A DNA stretch of 64,000 nucleotides from Andrena cerasifolii (GCF_050908995.1 NC_135123.1:9362001-9426000), one strand, 5' to 3'; shown: positions 45,521 through 58,431, counted from the first letter of the stretch. A program made the numbers and translations. The notes: generated by a model not told the origin, from the letters alone.

Positions 45521-47892
45521 TTTACATACTTTGTATCTTGGTCTTTAACGATGGCGATTAACGTCCTTCGAATCTCAGTATTGCGTTGCTCAGTAATTAC
45601 TTAATTAATCGAGGCTCGTAGGACCCAAGTGTGTGCAAGCATCCTCCTATTACTTGCTCGTAGGTGTGTCTCCCTTCAGGGTTTCTTCTAGCTTTTCCGT
45701 CACTCTGGGAAAAAATGATTTTTGCTGCTCTTTATATTTATCAAATTATCTATGATATTCCTAAAATAAAAAGCCCTCAAAATAGCCTATAATCTAATCT
45801 AGGACGTGTGTAATGTGTATTCTAAATTTAGACGTGAAAAAAAGGACAAACAACGTTTCACTTTTATATATTAGTGAGGATTATAAATAATTATTTTAAA
45901 ATATAATTCTTTTGTTTGATAAAAAATTGAGTAAATAGGATATGGGTGGTTTAAAAGAAATTTATACAAATTTATCATCTACTTTTTACCGTTTTTCAAA
46001 AACTTTTACTTTTTTATTGATTTTTATCGATTTTAATTTTCTTATTCTACCAATTTCGCCGCGCTCCTAGATCAGCCCCTGTCTCTCATTTCGTGTAACG
46101 CAATTAATGATTGTTTCCACCCGCAGGCTCGCTCCACGGCCCGTGAAGACGTCTAGCCATCCGCGGAGGAGACTTTCAAGCGGGCCGGGCCTGGAAAAAT
46201 CCCTGGCCACTCCATAATTGCAGGCTCGTTTGTCTCGCCTGGAATTCAGCCTCATTATGTACTTTCGGAGCGGCGCAATTCCGCATTGTCGCGGCCGGAT
46301 GCCGTTGGATGCGCGTTTTGCTTGCTGGTTAGCCCCGCGGAGCCTCGCCGATAAATTATGCAATGGCGGAGTTGGCGGCGGGGTAGGTATCCCTTGCGTA
46401 TGAGTAAATACATCCTCGTCCGAAACCAACCCGTCCGCGTTAACGCCTGTGCATAAAGGCGGCCGTCGCGCGTTTCTCCGAGTTGTTTCGCAATAGAAAG
46501 CGTAGCAGAAATTTTACAGAAAACTCGTCGATCTCTGCAATTGCAGCAGGGTCCCATTCAAAAAGCACTCGCCTCAGCGCTCCCCGCTGGTCGATCGCGA
46601 CTCGATAAGAGCCCGCCCGGTGTTTTCTTTCCCGGCGCCGTCGCATTTCCATAAGTAACGCTCAAAGTGCGCCAATTACTTGGCGATCGGCGGCCCTGTG
46701 GCCAGCTTTGCGGCTTGTCGTCTGACTAATTCAAGGGCCGTCCCGGCCGACCGCCTCGCAATCGATAATACACCCGTCCGCGATCGTTTAAACGACGCTT
46801 CATCGGCCGTCGTTTTGATATCGGTAATTGTTATCCCCTCGACCAGACGCGGGCGATTATTCTTCTTAATTAATTAGCGGCCGCGCGGGAACAGAGGAAA
46901 GAAAGGAGGGAGAGATAGAAGGGCGCTGGTTCGCAAGGGGATGGTGGTAGAAGAAAGCCTCTCGCCGCCGTCCTCTCGGCGGAAATTTATGCGCGACGAG
47001 TAATACGTACTCGCCCCTCGACAGATATCGATAGACGGGTCCCTTTTAATTATTTCCCTCCGGCCGTCCGAGCTCTCGCGCCCTTAAAATCTCTCGGAGC
47101 AGGATGGATCGGCGCGGCGCGGGGATGAATGAACGGTCCATTTATGTATGGTGTATTTGATTGCAGCCCATTCGAAGGGAAGCATTTGCGAAGGTGGCGC
47201 GAAACAAGAAGCGGAGAGCGGGTGGATGGAAGGGCGGTGGTGAAGAGGGCGGGTGGAGGGATAAGTGGGCAAGAAAGTAGGACGAGCAATGTCTTGGTTT
47301 GCTACTCGTCCGAGCAGTCTCGACTGCTCTCTTCCTCGCGTTTTTCCCTTCGCCCGAGAGCGTAATAGCCGGTTTTCGCGTGCTCGAAATAAAATTTTCC
47401 TAATAATTCCCCCAGCCCTTCCGGGCTCTGCTTGCACTCCGACGATACGGGCTTATCGTAGTTTCGTTGTCGTTAATCGCCACCCTCTCCCCATCCCCGG
47501 CGAGTTTCTTGAGGCGTTTAACCGTCGTGAATTCAGTCGGACGGGGATTCTCGGGATTCGGGCGTACCGTTACGATCGCTCGATAAGAAAGTCGAAGGCG
47601 GGCTTGTCGCGAGTCCCAGATGCTTCTGATACGTTTAATTGCTAGCGGAGAGGGGTCCGAGCGCCGATTAAGCTTGCTGTTAATAAGGCCGATCGGATCG
47701 AATTCCAACGATCGCCACTAGAATTCTTCGAGCTTGTATTCCAGCGAATCGGCTGTCCAGTATTCCCACGGAAATCCTCCGCATTCGGGAGCACTGTTTC
47801 CAGTTCGTTGACGCGCGGCGGCTCCGAAATCTACATTTTTTACCCACGCAACTATCGCTGCCAGGAAATGGACTTTGAAGCATTTCGCGAAA
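45521..47892. other. Non-coding, AT-rich then GC-rich
   Basis: About 45680-46083 is AT-rich and ends with ctcctagatcagcccctg, related to the ends of the 24091-24359 element, so it is probably a further, decayed member. From 46084 the sequence is GC-rich with many open frames but no protein similarity. Confidence 0.45.
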
Positions 47893-48812
47893 TTAAGGGG
47901 GAACACCACTGTGACGGCCGGAAAAGTAAGTCGTTTTTAAGAATTTTTGTTCAGGAATAATTTACAGTTTTCATAGAAAATTTTTATTACCTACCTTTAG
48001 TATAATGTCTTAAGGGGTCATGCTCAGTCAGGAGGACGAAAAAAGACAATAACTCAGTTATTGATAAATATTTTTAAATAAAAAAAATACGATGTACGGT
48101 ACTAGATGCAATCCTTAAAAGGGAAAAAGATTTTTTGAGAAATGTGTTATAGCTTTTGAGTAAAAAAATTCCAAAGACCACCCTTTTTTCGGCCTCCTGA
48201 CTGAGCATGACCCCTTAAGATACTATGTAAACAAAAATAAATAGAAAAACTTGCATAAATTTTAATATATTAATTAATCTTCTAGACCCCCCACGCGAGC
48301 TGGTCGAATGTGTAACTATGGAACAGCAGGTCCGAAATCAAATTTCTTTTTTTTTTATAAACTATATGAGTGTAGTTTCCGTTGTACGTATCGATGTCTT
48401 AAACAAATTATTTTTGTAAAAATGGTGCGCTTTAGTAGACAAGTTTCGAAAATCCGCGAATAAGATGGGCAGTGCCTCGAGAGTATTTCAAAATAATTGT
48501 TTCCAATCAAAGAATCCGTACGTACAACGGAAACTACACTCGTATAGTTTATAAAAAATAAATGAAATTTGATTTCGGACCTGCTGTTCCGTAGTTACAC
48601 ATTCGACCAGCTCGCGTGGAGGGTCTAGAAGATTAATTAATATATTAAAATTTATGCATGTTTTCTATTGATTTTTTATACAGTCTCTTAATTAAGACAG
48701 TGTACTAAAGGTAGGTAATAAATTTTTTCTATGAAAACTGTAAATTATTCCTGAGAAGAAATTCTTAAAAATGGCTTACTTTTCCGGCCATCACAGTGGT
48801 GTTCCCCCTTAA
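47893..48812. mobile_element. TTAA-flanked foldback element (piggyBac-like, non-autonomous)
   Basis: The ends read TTAA|GGGGGAACACCACTGTG and CACAGTGGTGTTCCCCC|TTAA. The arms stay complementary for over 100 bp (tacagttttcatagaaaa). An inner pair around gagctggtcgaatgtgtaac and gttacacattcgaccagctc closes the hairpin. A duplicated TTAA is the hallmark of piggyBac-type insertion. The outer element is 912 bp including another element nested in its left arm. No transposase frame is present. Confidence 0.8.
48010..48218. mobile_element. 201-bp TTAA-flanked MITE nested in the foldback element
   Basis: TTAA|GGGGTCATGCTCAGTCAGGA on the left and its reverse complement followed by TTAA on the right. 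The inverted repeats are about 27 bp and almost perfect. It interrupts the left arm of the outer element, whose right arm lacks it, so it inserted later. Confidence 0.8.
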
Positions 48813-49095
48813 AGAGCACCACTTCCACCGAGCTGATTCCGAACGACTTACACTAGAATCTTCCAATTCGTATCGCGTTCATCAAATAGGACTCAAATGC
48901 CTCGTCGTTCTTTCTATACCCAGCCATTCCGAGTCAAGTCCTCAAAATTTCCTCAAGTTTCCCTAAATCCCTCGAGGGTACCTTCCATTTCCAATATCGT
49001 AAAAAACAGCCTCCTCTCGTCACTACCACCTCACCTGAACGCTGCGCGACATAAAGTTTAAAGCGTCTCTGTTTTGTCGGGCAGGCTCGCTGGCA
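48813..49095. other. Short non-coding stretch
   Basis: Mixed composition, leading into the very GC-rich block that follows; nothing recognised. Confidence 0.4.
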
Positions 49096-49911
49096 GTGGC
49101 ACCGCGGCACCTCGGCACGCCGCTGGCCGAGGGGTTGCTGGCTGGAGGGGATGAAGCAGCTGGGGTGGCTGGAGCTACCTCGAACGCGAGCTCGCGGCAC
49201 CTACACGCCGGGTCTGGGTTTGGCCGGGTCGCGGTGGGTCCTGCGCAGCCGGAGGGACAGAGGCAGAAGCGGAGACAGCGGGTAGAGGCACGGAGGCAGA
49301 GGCGGAGACGGGCAAAAGTGAGGTGGCTGGCGGGCAGGCAGGATATCGGGGCAGGACAGCGGGTTGGCAAAGGACAGGCAGACAAGCAAGGAAGCAACCG
49401 AAGCAAGGAAGCAAGCAAAGCAAGCACCGAGGCCGCCGAGAGCCACCCAAATCGCTCCCTCCCCCGCCGACACACACCCCTCTACACCGTCGTTGTTCGC
49501 ACTCCTCCTCCGTTCCCTTCGCTCGCCCAACGTTATCGTTCGCGTCGAGTGCCCGCTGCGTGTTTCACCTGTGCCCGCGACGATCGTTCTTCGCGAGGGG
49601 CCTCAGCCCCGCAAACCCTGCGAGCGTCGTTTCGAGGGATAACGGAAGCTGGTGCGACCGCCTCAGAGCCAGGACCCCTGTGTTTTGTGGTGTTCTCGCG
49701 TTGAGTGACAGGGGCGCAAGGATGAAGACCCTGAGGAAGAAGCCGCGCCAGTGATTGGGAAGGATCAGCCCGGATCAGCGCGCTGCGTCTCGGGGACGGT
49801 TGGACGCGCGCGTGTCGTCGCATCGCTCGCCGAACCGGCTCTCCTCGCAAGCTGTGCGACGACCGCTTCGTACCTCGGCCGGTCGTTCAACGTGGCCGAT
49901 CCTTGGACATG
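49096..49911 (+). promoter_or_regulatory. Possible untranslated first exon of an unidentified gene
   Basis: A very GC-rich, CpG-rich block with purine-rich runs (ggcagaagcggagacag, gcaaggaagcaagcaaag) that ends in a strong donor, GGACAT|gtaagtag, at 49911/49912. It contains short upstream frames such as MKTLRKKPRQ at 49722-49754. Long open frames on both strands follow from the base composition and look like no protein. The combination suits the leader exon of a long gene reading rightwards whose coding exons are outside the window. This is inference. Confidence 0.25.
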
Positions 49912-52484
49912 TAAGTAGCGCGTATGTCCTTAGCCAAGGCGATCTCTCTCTGCGAGTATTCCAAGGGCTGCGAGACCCTAGTCCTCTGTACCACGGAGCG
50001 CCCTTGAACGCTTCACTCCGCTGTCGTCAATCTGTAAACAGTGTAAACGGTCCAGAGGCGTTCGACCTTCTCCTGTAACCTAGGGCCGGCGATAAGAATT
50101 CTCTCTGAACGCTGCAGAGGGACGCGGTATCTCTGGCCACTGTGCTCCACTCTCTCGTCTGCTCCGCTCCCCAGGTCCGCGGCACCCGGGGGACCGTTTC
50201 GCCCGGAAGCCGGGGCGAAAATCGGTGAAAAGCGACGGCGTGGGGGATCGATCTGTTTGGCGGAGAGCGTGCGACACTGACAGAACTCGAACACGCGAGT
50301 AAACACACTCGATCGCTGGGGGTGGCGGGCGGGTGCAGCGAGGGGGGGGGGCGGTCGTCGGGCTTGGAGGAGAAGGAATCCGCGACGAGTCCTGCGAGGG
50401 ATCAGGGGGGACGGGGAAAGTTGAAGGCTTGCACCGGGGAAGATTGCGCAACTGCGACCAGGAGCGAGAAGGGAAAAAAAAGGACGAGAATTGGAGGGCA
50501 AGATCCTGGTAGCCCCGATACACGGGGATCCTGGCGTGCGCGCCGCCATCGCCGACGCCGATTACCTTTGATCGCTGGGAGCACGCTCTCGCGATTGGGT
50601 TCCCTTCGAGTGGCTCCTCTTCGATCACACGCGAGCAGCTTGGGAGAGACCGCGCGAGGGTTCCGGGGGGTGTTGAACCGCGTGAAACTCGCGACCAGTT
50701 ATATACACCGCTAGCTTAAAGTTCCCGGCGTTATATAGGTATCTTTTTTCGGCGAAGTGGAGGGAGCTTTTTAAGAAGTTTTCCTAGCGAGCTCCTCGGG
50801 GCTAAGAGGAACCTACCCACCGAATTTCATAGTCGTAGGATCACTGGCTCCAGAGAAATCGCGATGAATCAGTGGTATTTGAATTTGATCTTAAAAATCA
50901 AAATTGTGCGATGCTTTTCTAATACAGAAAAAAGTTGCCTTTAGTTATTCAGATTAAACCCTGGGAAAGCTAGATTCTGTTTAAAACAAAGTTGCAGCTG
51001 CCGCAAGAAGCTTGAAGTATTAACTTTTTTTAAAATTTTTTTTAACATGTTTTTAAAGTTCTGTATGTGCTAATTTATTATACTCTTAACACGCTCGCTG
51101 TTCAAACCTCCAGCGTACATACTCGCCTCTCATCCGTCCAGCAAAGCAATAGAACGCTTAGTTTAAACATTTACGCTTTCATTTGTATAGGCAATATATG
51201 CATAATAATAAATAAATAAATGATATATCGTCACTTCGTCGTAGCAGCTTCCGTCAGTTGTTGGATATCAGTCAGAGAGGACACACGGCTAGGAAATCTA
51301 ACGAGCAAGTTTCTTTTAAAGAGAAGTGCTACCGCGTGATAAAATAAAATTTATAAGATTCAATATTAAGTGACTTGCGGCAGCTTGAAACATTTATTAA
51401 TGAAGCTCAGATTTTGACAGCTTGAGTGCTATTAGAAAAGGCAACTTTTGCTGACTACTAGATGTCACGAATGATACGAAAAAAAATTGTGCCCCTACAT
51501 TTCGTTGCACCCTACTTAGCGCTGAACCGCGTGGAACGCGCGAATTGAAAATATCAGGCGCCAATTGCGTCCCAGTAATTCCACCCCGGCGAGGAGTACA
51601 GCGAGCAGGGGGACATTGTTGCTTGCGGGGGAGGAATAGGCTTAGAAGTGCAAAGCGAATCGAACGGTGCGATTCTTATTCGGGAAAACATCCTCGAGCG
51701 TAAGGAGCTCGCGCGATAAGACCCTCCTGTCGCTTCTTATTTGTATTCTCCCCTTTCCCCGAGCACAGTATCAAATTCTTCGTTCCAAACATCAGTCAAG
51801 TGTCCCTCGACAGGTTCCCTGCGCTTCTTCCAGCCTGTTTGCCACCCACGACCCTCGAGAACCTCTTGAGAGCAATCGGCCCGTCTCGGGCCAGCGTCTA
51901 ATGATTTCCACCGCGATAACTGAGGACAAAACCAATATTCTCGTCAGTTTTAATCGAAGGAGAGGCAGAAGGCTGCGCCGGGGCAGCTGGAAACGGTCCT
52001 TCGCGATTGTTCGACGACAGCCGAGCAGAAGTTCGCGTCCTCTTGATCCGTTCCGCGCGTAAGCCGAAGTCCGGTCGCGAACCGGGTCAAGATATTATTT
52101 TGTTGCGCGTTTTTAGCTCCATTTCCGATAACGATCCTGAACCGAAGCCCTCCACGGGATATGTCCCCGTCGATTCAATGGCAGGGGGCTCCTGGACCCC
52201 GTTCCGGGTATTTAGGGGTCGAGTAGACGGATTTAAATTCGATAAATGCCGAAGTATTGCGAGAGAACACTTGCTGGGAAAAGCTTGCGCGATTTCGGGC
52301 GATTTGGATCGGCGAGAGGTCTTGTTCGCAATCTTGTTCGTAGTCAGTGGCAGGTTTAAGGGGAAGGCACAGGTGGAAAACTTCCTGGGACATCCTGTGT
52401 ACTTAACAGAATTACAAATAAATTGCGCGTGTGGTATGAGAATTTTGGGGAACAAAGAAGAATATAGTGTTTCACTTTTCATTT
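49912..52484. other. Non-coding, GC-rich then mixed
   Basis: The GC-rich part to about 50700 has long open frames on both strands from composition only. Around 50930-51450 aaaagttgcct and gctgccgcaag recur in inverted orientation, hinting at a decayed foldback. The frame 52007-52621 (plus) runs into a T-rich simple repeat and is rejected as a gene. Confidence 0.4.
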
Positions 52485-52620
52485 CTTATTTCTCATTTTC
52501 ATTTTCATTCTTATTTTCATTGAACATTTTTCATTTATTATTTCTGCATATTCATTTCCATTCTCAATTTCATTGGACATTTTTTTATTTGTCGTTTTCA
52601 TTTTTCATTTCTCTTTTGTA
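52485..52620. repeat. TTTCAT-type simple repeat
   Basis: A degenerate run of ttttcattt-like units (tttctcattttcattttc and similar) about 135 bp long, strongly T-rich on the plus strand. Confidence 0.8.
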
Positions 52621-52635
52621 GGTATATTTTTTATT

Positions 52636-53521
52636 TAGGGCAGACCGGGGCTAGTTGATACGTTTTTCAGTTTTCAATACTTTGTATTTTTGTTTGAATT
52701 AATTGCCTGGTAACGAATATGCTAAAATATATACTTAGCTCCTTCCTCTTTAATATATTGTAAATGAAAAGTAGAGAAAATACATAGAAAATTAATGAAA
52801 AAATGTTATTTGGACGAAGGTAAAATGTATCAATTTACCCCACTGCGGGGCTAGTTGATACGTTATTCTGTTTTCAATCTTTTTCATTTCTTATTTGAAT
52901 GAATTACTTACTAACAAATATGCCAGAATATACTTCGATCCGTCCTCTTTAATATATAGTAAACGAAAACTTGAGAAAATGCATACAAAATGAATGAAAA
53001 AATGTTATTTGGACGATTTCATTAAAAATGTAGTAAAAACTAAATTAAAATGCACTAAAAACTAAAAAATAATTATTCCCTTGTACTTCAATTTTGATGG
53101 TGTTAAAATGTTGTTTGATCAGTTTAAATAAAATCGTGGGGCTCCATGTGCAACCAGAAGGCGAGGTATTAAAGTGATTAATATCCTGTTTTGAAATATC
53201 GTGTCCCACGATTTTATTTAAAGCGATCAAACACCATTTAAACACCATCAAAATTCAAGTACAAGGAAAGAATTATTTTTTAGTCTTTAGTGTATTTCAA
53301 TTTAGTTTTTACTACATTTCTAATGAAATCGTTTAACACGACAATTTTTATATATATTTTTTATTCCCTATATAAACGAAAACAGTTAAGAAACGATCGT
53401 AGGAAAGAATTGAACAACAATCTTCACGTATCTGGTTGAAATGGAGCTACATATACACGGTGTCGAGATAATTCGTCTGTATCAACTTGCCCCCTGTATC
53501 AACTGGCCCCGGTCACCCCTA
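52636..53521. mobile_element. 886-bp inverted-repeat element with internal 200-bp tandem repeat and palindrome
   Basis: The ends TAGGGCAGACCGGGGCTAG and, reversed, TAGGGGTGACCGGGGCCAG continue as ttgatac. Inside the left half, a unit starting gggctagttgatacg is repeated with an exact 200-bp offset (52648 and 52848). The middle is a palindrome at 53079-53272 (gtacttcaattttgatgg, ataaaatcgtggggc). There is no coding frame. It looks like a composite non-autonomous DNA element. Confidence 0.7.
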
Positions 53522-55329
53522 TTATGTATTTATACATTTTTTCTTTCTGCATTCGATTGGTGCATAGATTTATGCATACACTTTGTCTATAATACACGTA
53601 TATATATACGCTTGTTATGTAATGAGTTTAAACCCGTTTATGAATAATATTAATAATAATAATAAGAACTTATCACGCAGTCCATACCACACAATGTAAA
53701 GGGATTTTCTGTAATGGACCAGAGATACCAGTACAATACCTAAAGCCCAGTAATACAGTTTCCTGCCCACGTACATAAAAATATCAGTCTTAAACCTCCT
53801 TTTGACCACCACTGTGGATCAGGCAACGAGCCTGAGGGCTCCTATTACCTTGGAAACTCTGGATTTTCTTGGCAAAACGCGTTTTAATGTCTCGACAGCG
53901 ATCTGCAGCGCCGCGCAATCCTCGAGGAGCACCCTCTTCCACAAGCCAATTTATTTCAATGGGGGTAATTAGTCTCCTCGCGAGTGGAAAAGTCAGATGG
54001 ACCCCGTTCCATCCGATCAACCATCCCCAATCGTATCGCGCGTAATAAAATCAATCTTCAACGGCCCACTGACGAAAACCACCCTCCTTTCCATGCGATT
54101 TTAGAAACATCCCTTTCATTTATTTCGCGATACTTTTCTCTGTTGTAATTGCGCCTTCTTGTTTTAGGCAACGCGTCATTCTTCTGGGAATATTTAGGGG
54201 AGGGTGGCTTCGACGCGTCTCTCCCCTTCCCCAGATCCAACCGCAGCTCTGATCGCCCCCAATTGTTAAAGAGAATCCATTTCTCGCCAGGAGCGAGACG
54301 ATTCGTTTCAAAAATGGATTTCGCCTGTTTCCCCGGAGCAACGGAGCGGACATCTCCATCCATTTAGCCGCTCGAACGTCGCTCAGCTCATGCGGAATCA
54401 AGTTATCAATCTTCTTTGCTTGCGCCAATATTCGTCGAGTGACCAACGATCGTTAAATGACTGACATTAATCACGGTGTTCTCTCCATTCTGTTATAACC
54501 CGAGCTTCGAGGAATACCAGTGAAACGTGGCATATTATACCTTTTACAGGAAATGTAACAGGGAGAGAGAGATATCAGGTCTTCCCTAATTTTCAGTAGA
54601 CAAGAATCCCAGCCTCTAGTTAGAGTACGGTCCTCCCGATTTATATATCAGAGAGATCGATGGATCATCGATTTCAGACGATGCGGGGTTCGTGGAATGG
54701 TTTGGGAAGGAGTCGGGAATGGTTGCGCGGAGTTTTCCGTTCGCACGTTAATCCAACGGTGCGCGTTTCCTTTCGAGGCAGCTCCATCTTGGAATTGCTC
54801 GACGTAGAGGGAATTCGCAAGAGTCGCCGGCTCTGGGGAGGTAGAATCAACGGGAAAACGATCGATCCGGCGTAGCCGCGAGAGAGAACGATTGCCTTCC
54901 ACCTTGGAGCTCGTCGATTTTCCCATTTCCTTTCCGCCGTGTACGCGGCTCGTTGCACGGTTTATATACCTGGTCCTGGTAATTGAGCGATTCGATGCTA
55001 TCCGACTGGCTGCTCAAACTTGTATCACTGATAAAGTCTGGTCTGAAAGCGTCCACCTGGCCGGACCTTATCTCTCCAAGTGGACATCTTGGTGGTTTGT
55101 CGTTAGCGGAGTCGGAGTCGGTCTTCCCTCGAAATCATTAGATCCGTTGGGGAGATATGTGGCTCTGTGTCTGTCGCTGGTTCGGGCTGGTCTCGGGGGG
55201 CTGCTGTGCTCCGGGGGATGTCGAGTAATTCTGCTTTGTTAATTTGGCAATTGGGAATTTGGAATTTGGTAGTTGACTTCTTAGAAGAATACAGAGGTTT
55301 GTGGTGAGGGGATTTCATAATTTTGTGGT
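53522..55329. other. Non-coding mixed DNA
   Basis: Open frames on both strands at 53.8-55.2 kb show no recognisable motif and no consistent splice partners. No repeat or RNA gene is seen. Confidence 0.4.
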
Positions 55330-56210
55330 CTTTATAGCTTTAGATATCTCTGGATATAGAGGCCTCCATTACTCTAGATCTCTATATCCCCTGATCTGCA
55401 TAGCTCCAGATTTCTTTGGATATCAAGGTCTTCGTAGCTGTAGGTCTTCAAATCTCTATATCTCCAAATTTCTCTGGATAGGTATTGAGTTCTACAAATA
55501 TTGATATGTCTAGATATCTAGACCTCCAACTCTCCATATTCCCAGATTTCTAGACCTCCAAATCTCCATATTCACAGATTTCTAGATCTCCAAATCTCCA
55601 GATTTCTCTGGATAGGTATTGAGTTCTCTAGATCACCATATCCCCAGGTATCTAGATCTCCATATTTCCATATCCCCAAATTTCTAGACCTCCAAATCTC
55701 CATATTCACAGATTTCTAGTTCCTCAAATCTCCAGATTTCTCTGGATAGGTATTGAGTTCTCCAAATCCCCATATCCCCAAGTATCTAGATCTCCATATT
55801 TCCATATCCCCAAATTTCTAGACCTCCAAATCTCCATATTCACAGATTTCTAGATCTCCAAATCTCCAGATTTCTCTGGATAGGTATTGAGTTCTCCAAA
55901 TCCCCATATCCCCAGGTATCTAAATCTCCATATTTCCATATCCCCAAATTTCTAGACCTCCAAATCTCCATATTCACAGATTTCTAGTTCCTCAAATCTC
56001 CAGATTTCTCTAGATAGGTATTGAGTTCTCCAAATCCCCATATCCCCAGATATCTAGATCTCCATATTTCCATATCCCCAAATTTCTAGACCTCCAAATC
56101 TCCATATTCACAGATTTCTAGATCTTCAAATCTCCATATCTCCAAGTTTCTCTGGATAGGTATCGAGTTCTCCAAATCTCCATATCACCAAATTTCTCTG
56201 GACATCAGTT
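55330..56210. repeat. Minisatellite, 134-bp unit with alternating unit types
   Basis: The marker tctctggataggtattgag (one copy with tctctagatagg, the last with ggtatcgag) recurs at 55471, 55605, 55739, 55873, 56007 and 56149: four exact 134-bp steps, then 142. Within units, tctagatctccaaatctcc and tctagttcctcaaatctcc alternate, giving a 268-bp two-unit period. The units are themselves built from short tctagatctccatat-like pieces. Diverged copies reach left to about 55330. Confidence 0.9.
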
Positions 56211-57974
56211 CTCGAGATCTCCATGTATCCAGACTTCTATACACCAAGCTGCCGACACCTCCTGATCTGAAGATGTTAAGTTTCCAAGTCGCTAAAATTC
56301 TAAGATCCGAAGACCGCAAATAGTTCCAGTCTGCAAGACCCCGAGACTCCAAGTTCCGAAGCTGCGAAGACCCCCAAAAGGGATCATACACACCCGAATT
56401 CCCCCATTATCTCGATCCAGATTGCCCATCGGCGCGAGACTCAGCCACGGATCCAGAAACGTTCGCGAGGAGCTCGACGGAGCGTTGCCTGCCCCCTGCC
56501 AGAAAATTTATCGTCGAAGCTCCGCTGGGGTCAGTTAAAGCCGCTACTTTAATGCCCGCGGTGAACGCGCAACAAGGGGATACGCGCGAACACGTGTTCT
56601 CTCGGCGATTCTAAATCGAATTTAAACGCCATACGTGGCTCAACTCTTCTGTAATAACTCCCACGCCCAACTAAATCCCCCCACATTATCCACACAAAAA
56701 TACCACCAAAACGGCACTCGCTAAAGAAACCCAGAACCAACCGAGCACACCTCTGCACATCTAAATCATCGACCACCCTTAAAACGTACCCTCGAATCCA
56801 TTACAAGAAACACCCCTCCGCCCCCATTCTGTCCAACCCTCTCAGCCCAGCCCACTCGCAGGTTCCTCCCTATAAAAACTTTTAATTGAAAAGCGGCCGC
56901 GAGTCGATGCTTAGAGACGAATCGATTACGAGTCCCCGGGGAGCCCTGCACTCGAAATAATTTCGTAATTAAAGCAGGATCGCTCCGATTGTCTTGCAAC
57001 TGTTTCCCAGCAGCAAGTGGGTAGGAACGGGGCTGCCCGCAATCCGATTATACACCATCGCCGTCGAACCTTCTCTTTATCCTCGAGCCTGTTCTCGAGC
57101 TCGCCTTTCAGAGGTGACCAGCCTGGAACTTGCGACTGAACTGCAGCAAGATTTACCGATTTCATGTAGATCGGGCGGGGAGGAGGGCTGGAACGAGGGT
57201 GTACACGTGTCCAGGTGGTGTGAAATCCTGAATCGTGGGGCAGAAGCTTCTACCTGACAGCTCTCGAGTTCGCTTGGCTGGTACACAACGGCTCCGCAGT
57301 GGCCGCGCGACCGTCTGTTACGTGGAGTATAATCGACCGATCGGCCAGCGGGGATCCCCAAAGCTGACACCCGATTCGTATCCGGCCATTTCGCTTGCAC
57401 GCACGAATTATTGCTCCTGGACGGTTGATCGGCCTCTCGGATGGAGGAACACCTTCTCGGCCCGACCCTTATCCGGGCCTCGTGCAACGGAGGAGGCTCG
57501 AGTGTCTTGACCTGGGCCACCCGCAACTTCGACGTTAATCCTCTGGCTTGATTAGAAGTAGGAGATAGCGAAGACACTTGAGATTGTTTCGAGGGTTTCA
57601 GAAGGAGCTTTCGTAGCACATAATCCTCTGGTTCTTAAAATTCTTCCCTCGCGACTCAATTTTTAGGAGATTCCGCTGCCTCGCCTCCGTCCATCAGGAA
57701 CTTAAATACGCTGCAGGGACTTAACCCCTTCCAATGCGCGATCTTTAAGGCTGGAGAGCCTTGAGCAACTCGAGAGTGTGAGCCGTGAAAATGGGATGGT
57801 TGATTACTCGCGCGAGGAGCGGGGGGAATTTCGTCGAAGAGGCATCTCCGTCGCGGCGAGAGTTCGTTAAACTAATTTATAATATATCGCCGGGAAAGTG
57901 GGTCGATTAGCGTTGCCTCGAGTTTCTTTTACGGGAAGCTAATTTCCGCTGGTTATGTAGGAGAAAAAACGATC
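56211..57974. other. Non-coding GC-rich DNA
   Basis: No supported gene. Frames such as the minus-strand one at 57077-57619 arise in GC-rich sequence and carry no recognisable domain. Confidence 0.4.
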
Positions 57975-58035
57975 CTTGGCCGATGGGACTCGAACTCACG
58001 ATTTTTGAATCCACTGAGTGCTGTTTTTTTTTTTT
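57975..58035 (-). repeat. tRNA 3'-half-like sequence (SINE or tRNA scrap)
   Basis: On the minus strand gtgaGTTCGAGTCCCATCGG then cca resembles a T-arm and acceptor end. It is followed after a few bases by a T-run (gttttttct), as at Pol III genes. The D-arm half is missing, and upstream there is an A-run. It is therefore a fragment, not a functional tRNA. Confidence 0.45.
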
Positions 58036-58354
58036 AATATTTTATTCTTAGTTCCAACACGATTTGAGAAAATCATAGATTACAAAAAAACGGATAAAAA
58101 AAATCAGTCAGTCTTAGGAAAATTTTTTTTTCTCCCAGATAGTGGTATGCAAGTGATCCTTGCATACCGCCGAGTGTATACATATACATATGTACAAATG
58201 TGTACATAATATATATTTGCTTACTTATTTGTAATAATTTTTAAACAATTTGGTTACACAGAGTAATCTACAGTTGTAATATGTTGTGATTACATTCACT
58301 GTAAAATTCTGTGCAATCGTTACAAGAATCGGTTCTATAACCGCTTTATAACTT

Positions 58355-58431
58355 ATATAGAACCTAAAAAATAAAAGTTATAGAACCTAAAAAATAAAAG
58401 TTATAGAACCAAAAAAATAAAAGTTATAGAG
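58355..58431. repeat. Short tandem repeat, 23-bp unit
   Basis: tagaacctaaaaaataaaag-type units start at 58358, 58381, 58404 and (partial) 58427, with one base change in the third. Confidence 0.85.

Noticed and set aside
49096..50628. Several open frames of 100-200 codons on both strands
   Set aside because: They overlap on opposite strands in very GC-rich DNA, where stop codons are rare. Their products are Arg/Ser/Pro-rich without any recognised domain.
52007..52621. 204-codon plus-strand frame
   Set aside because: The last third is translation of a TTTCAT simple repeat, and the rest has no recognisable motif or splice partner.
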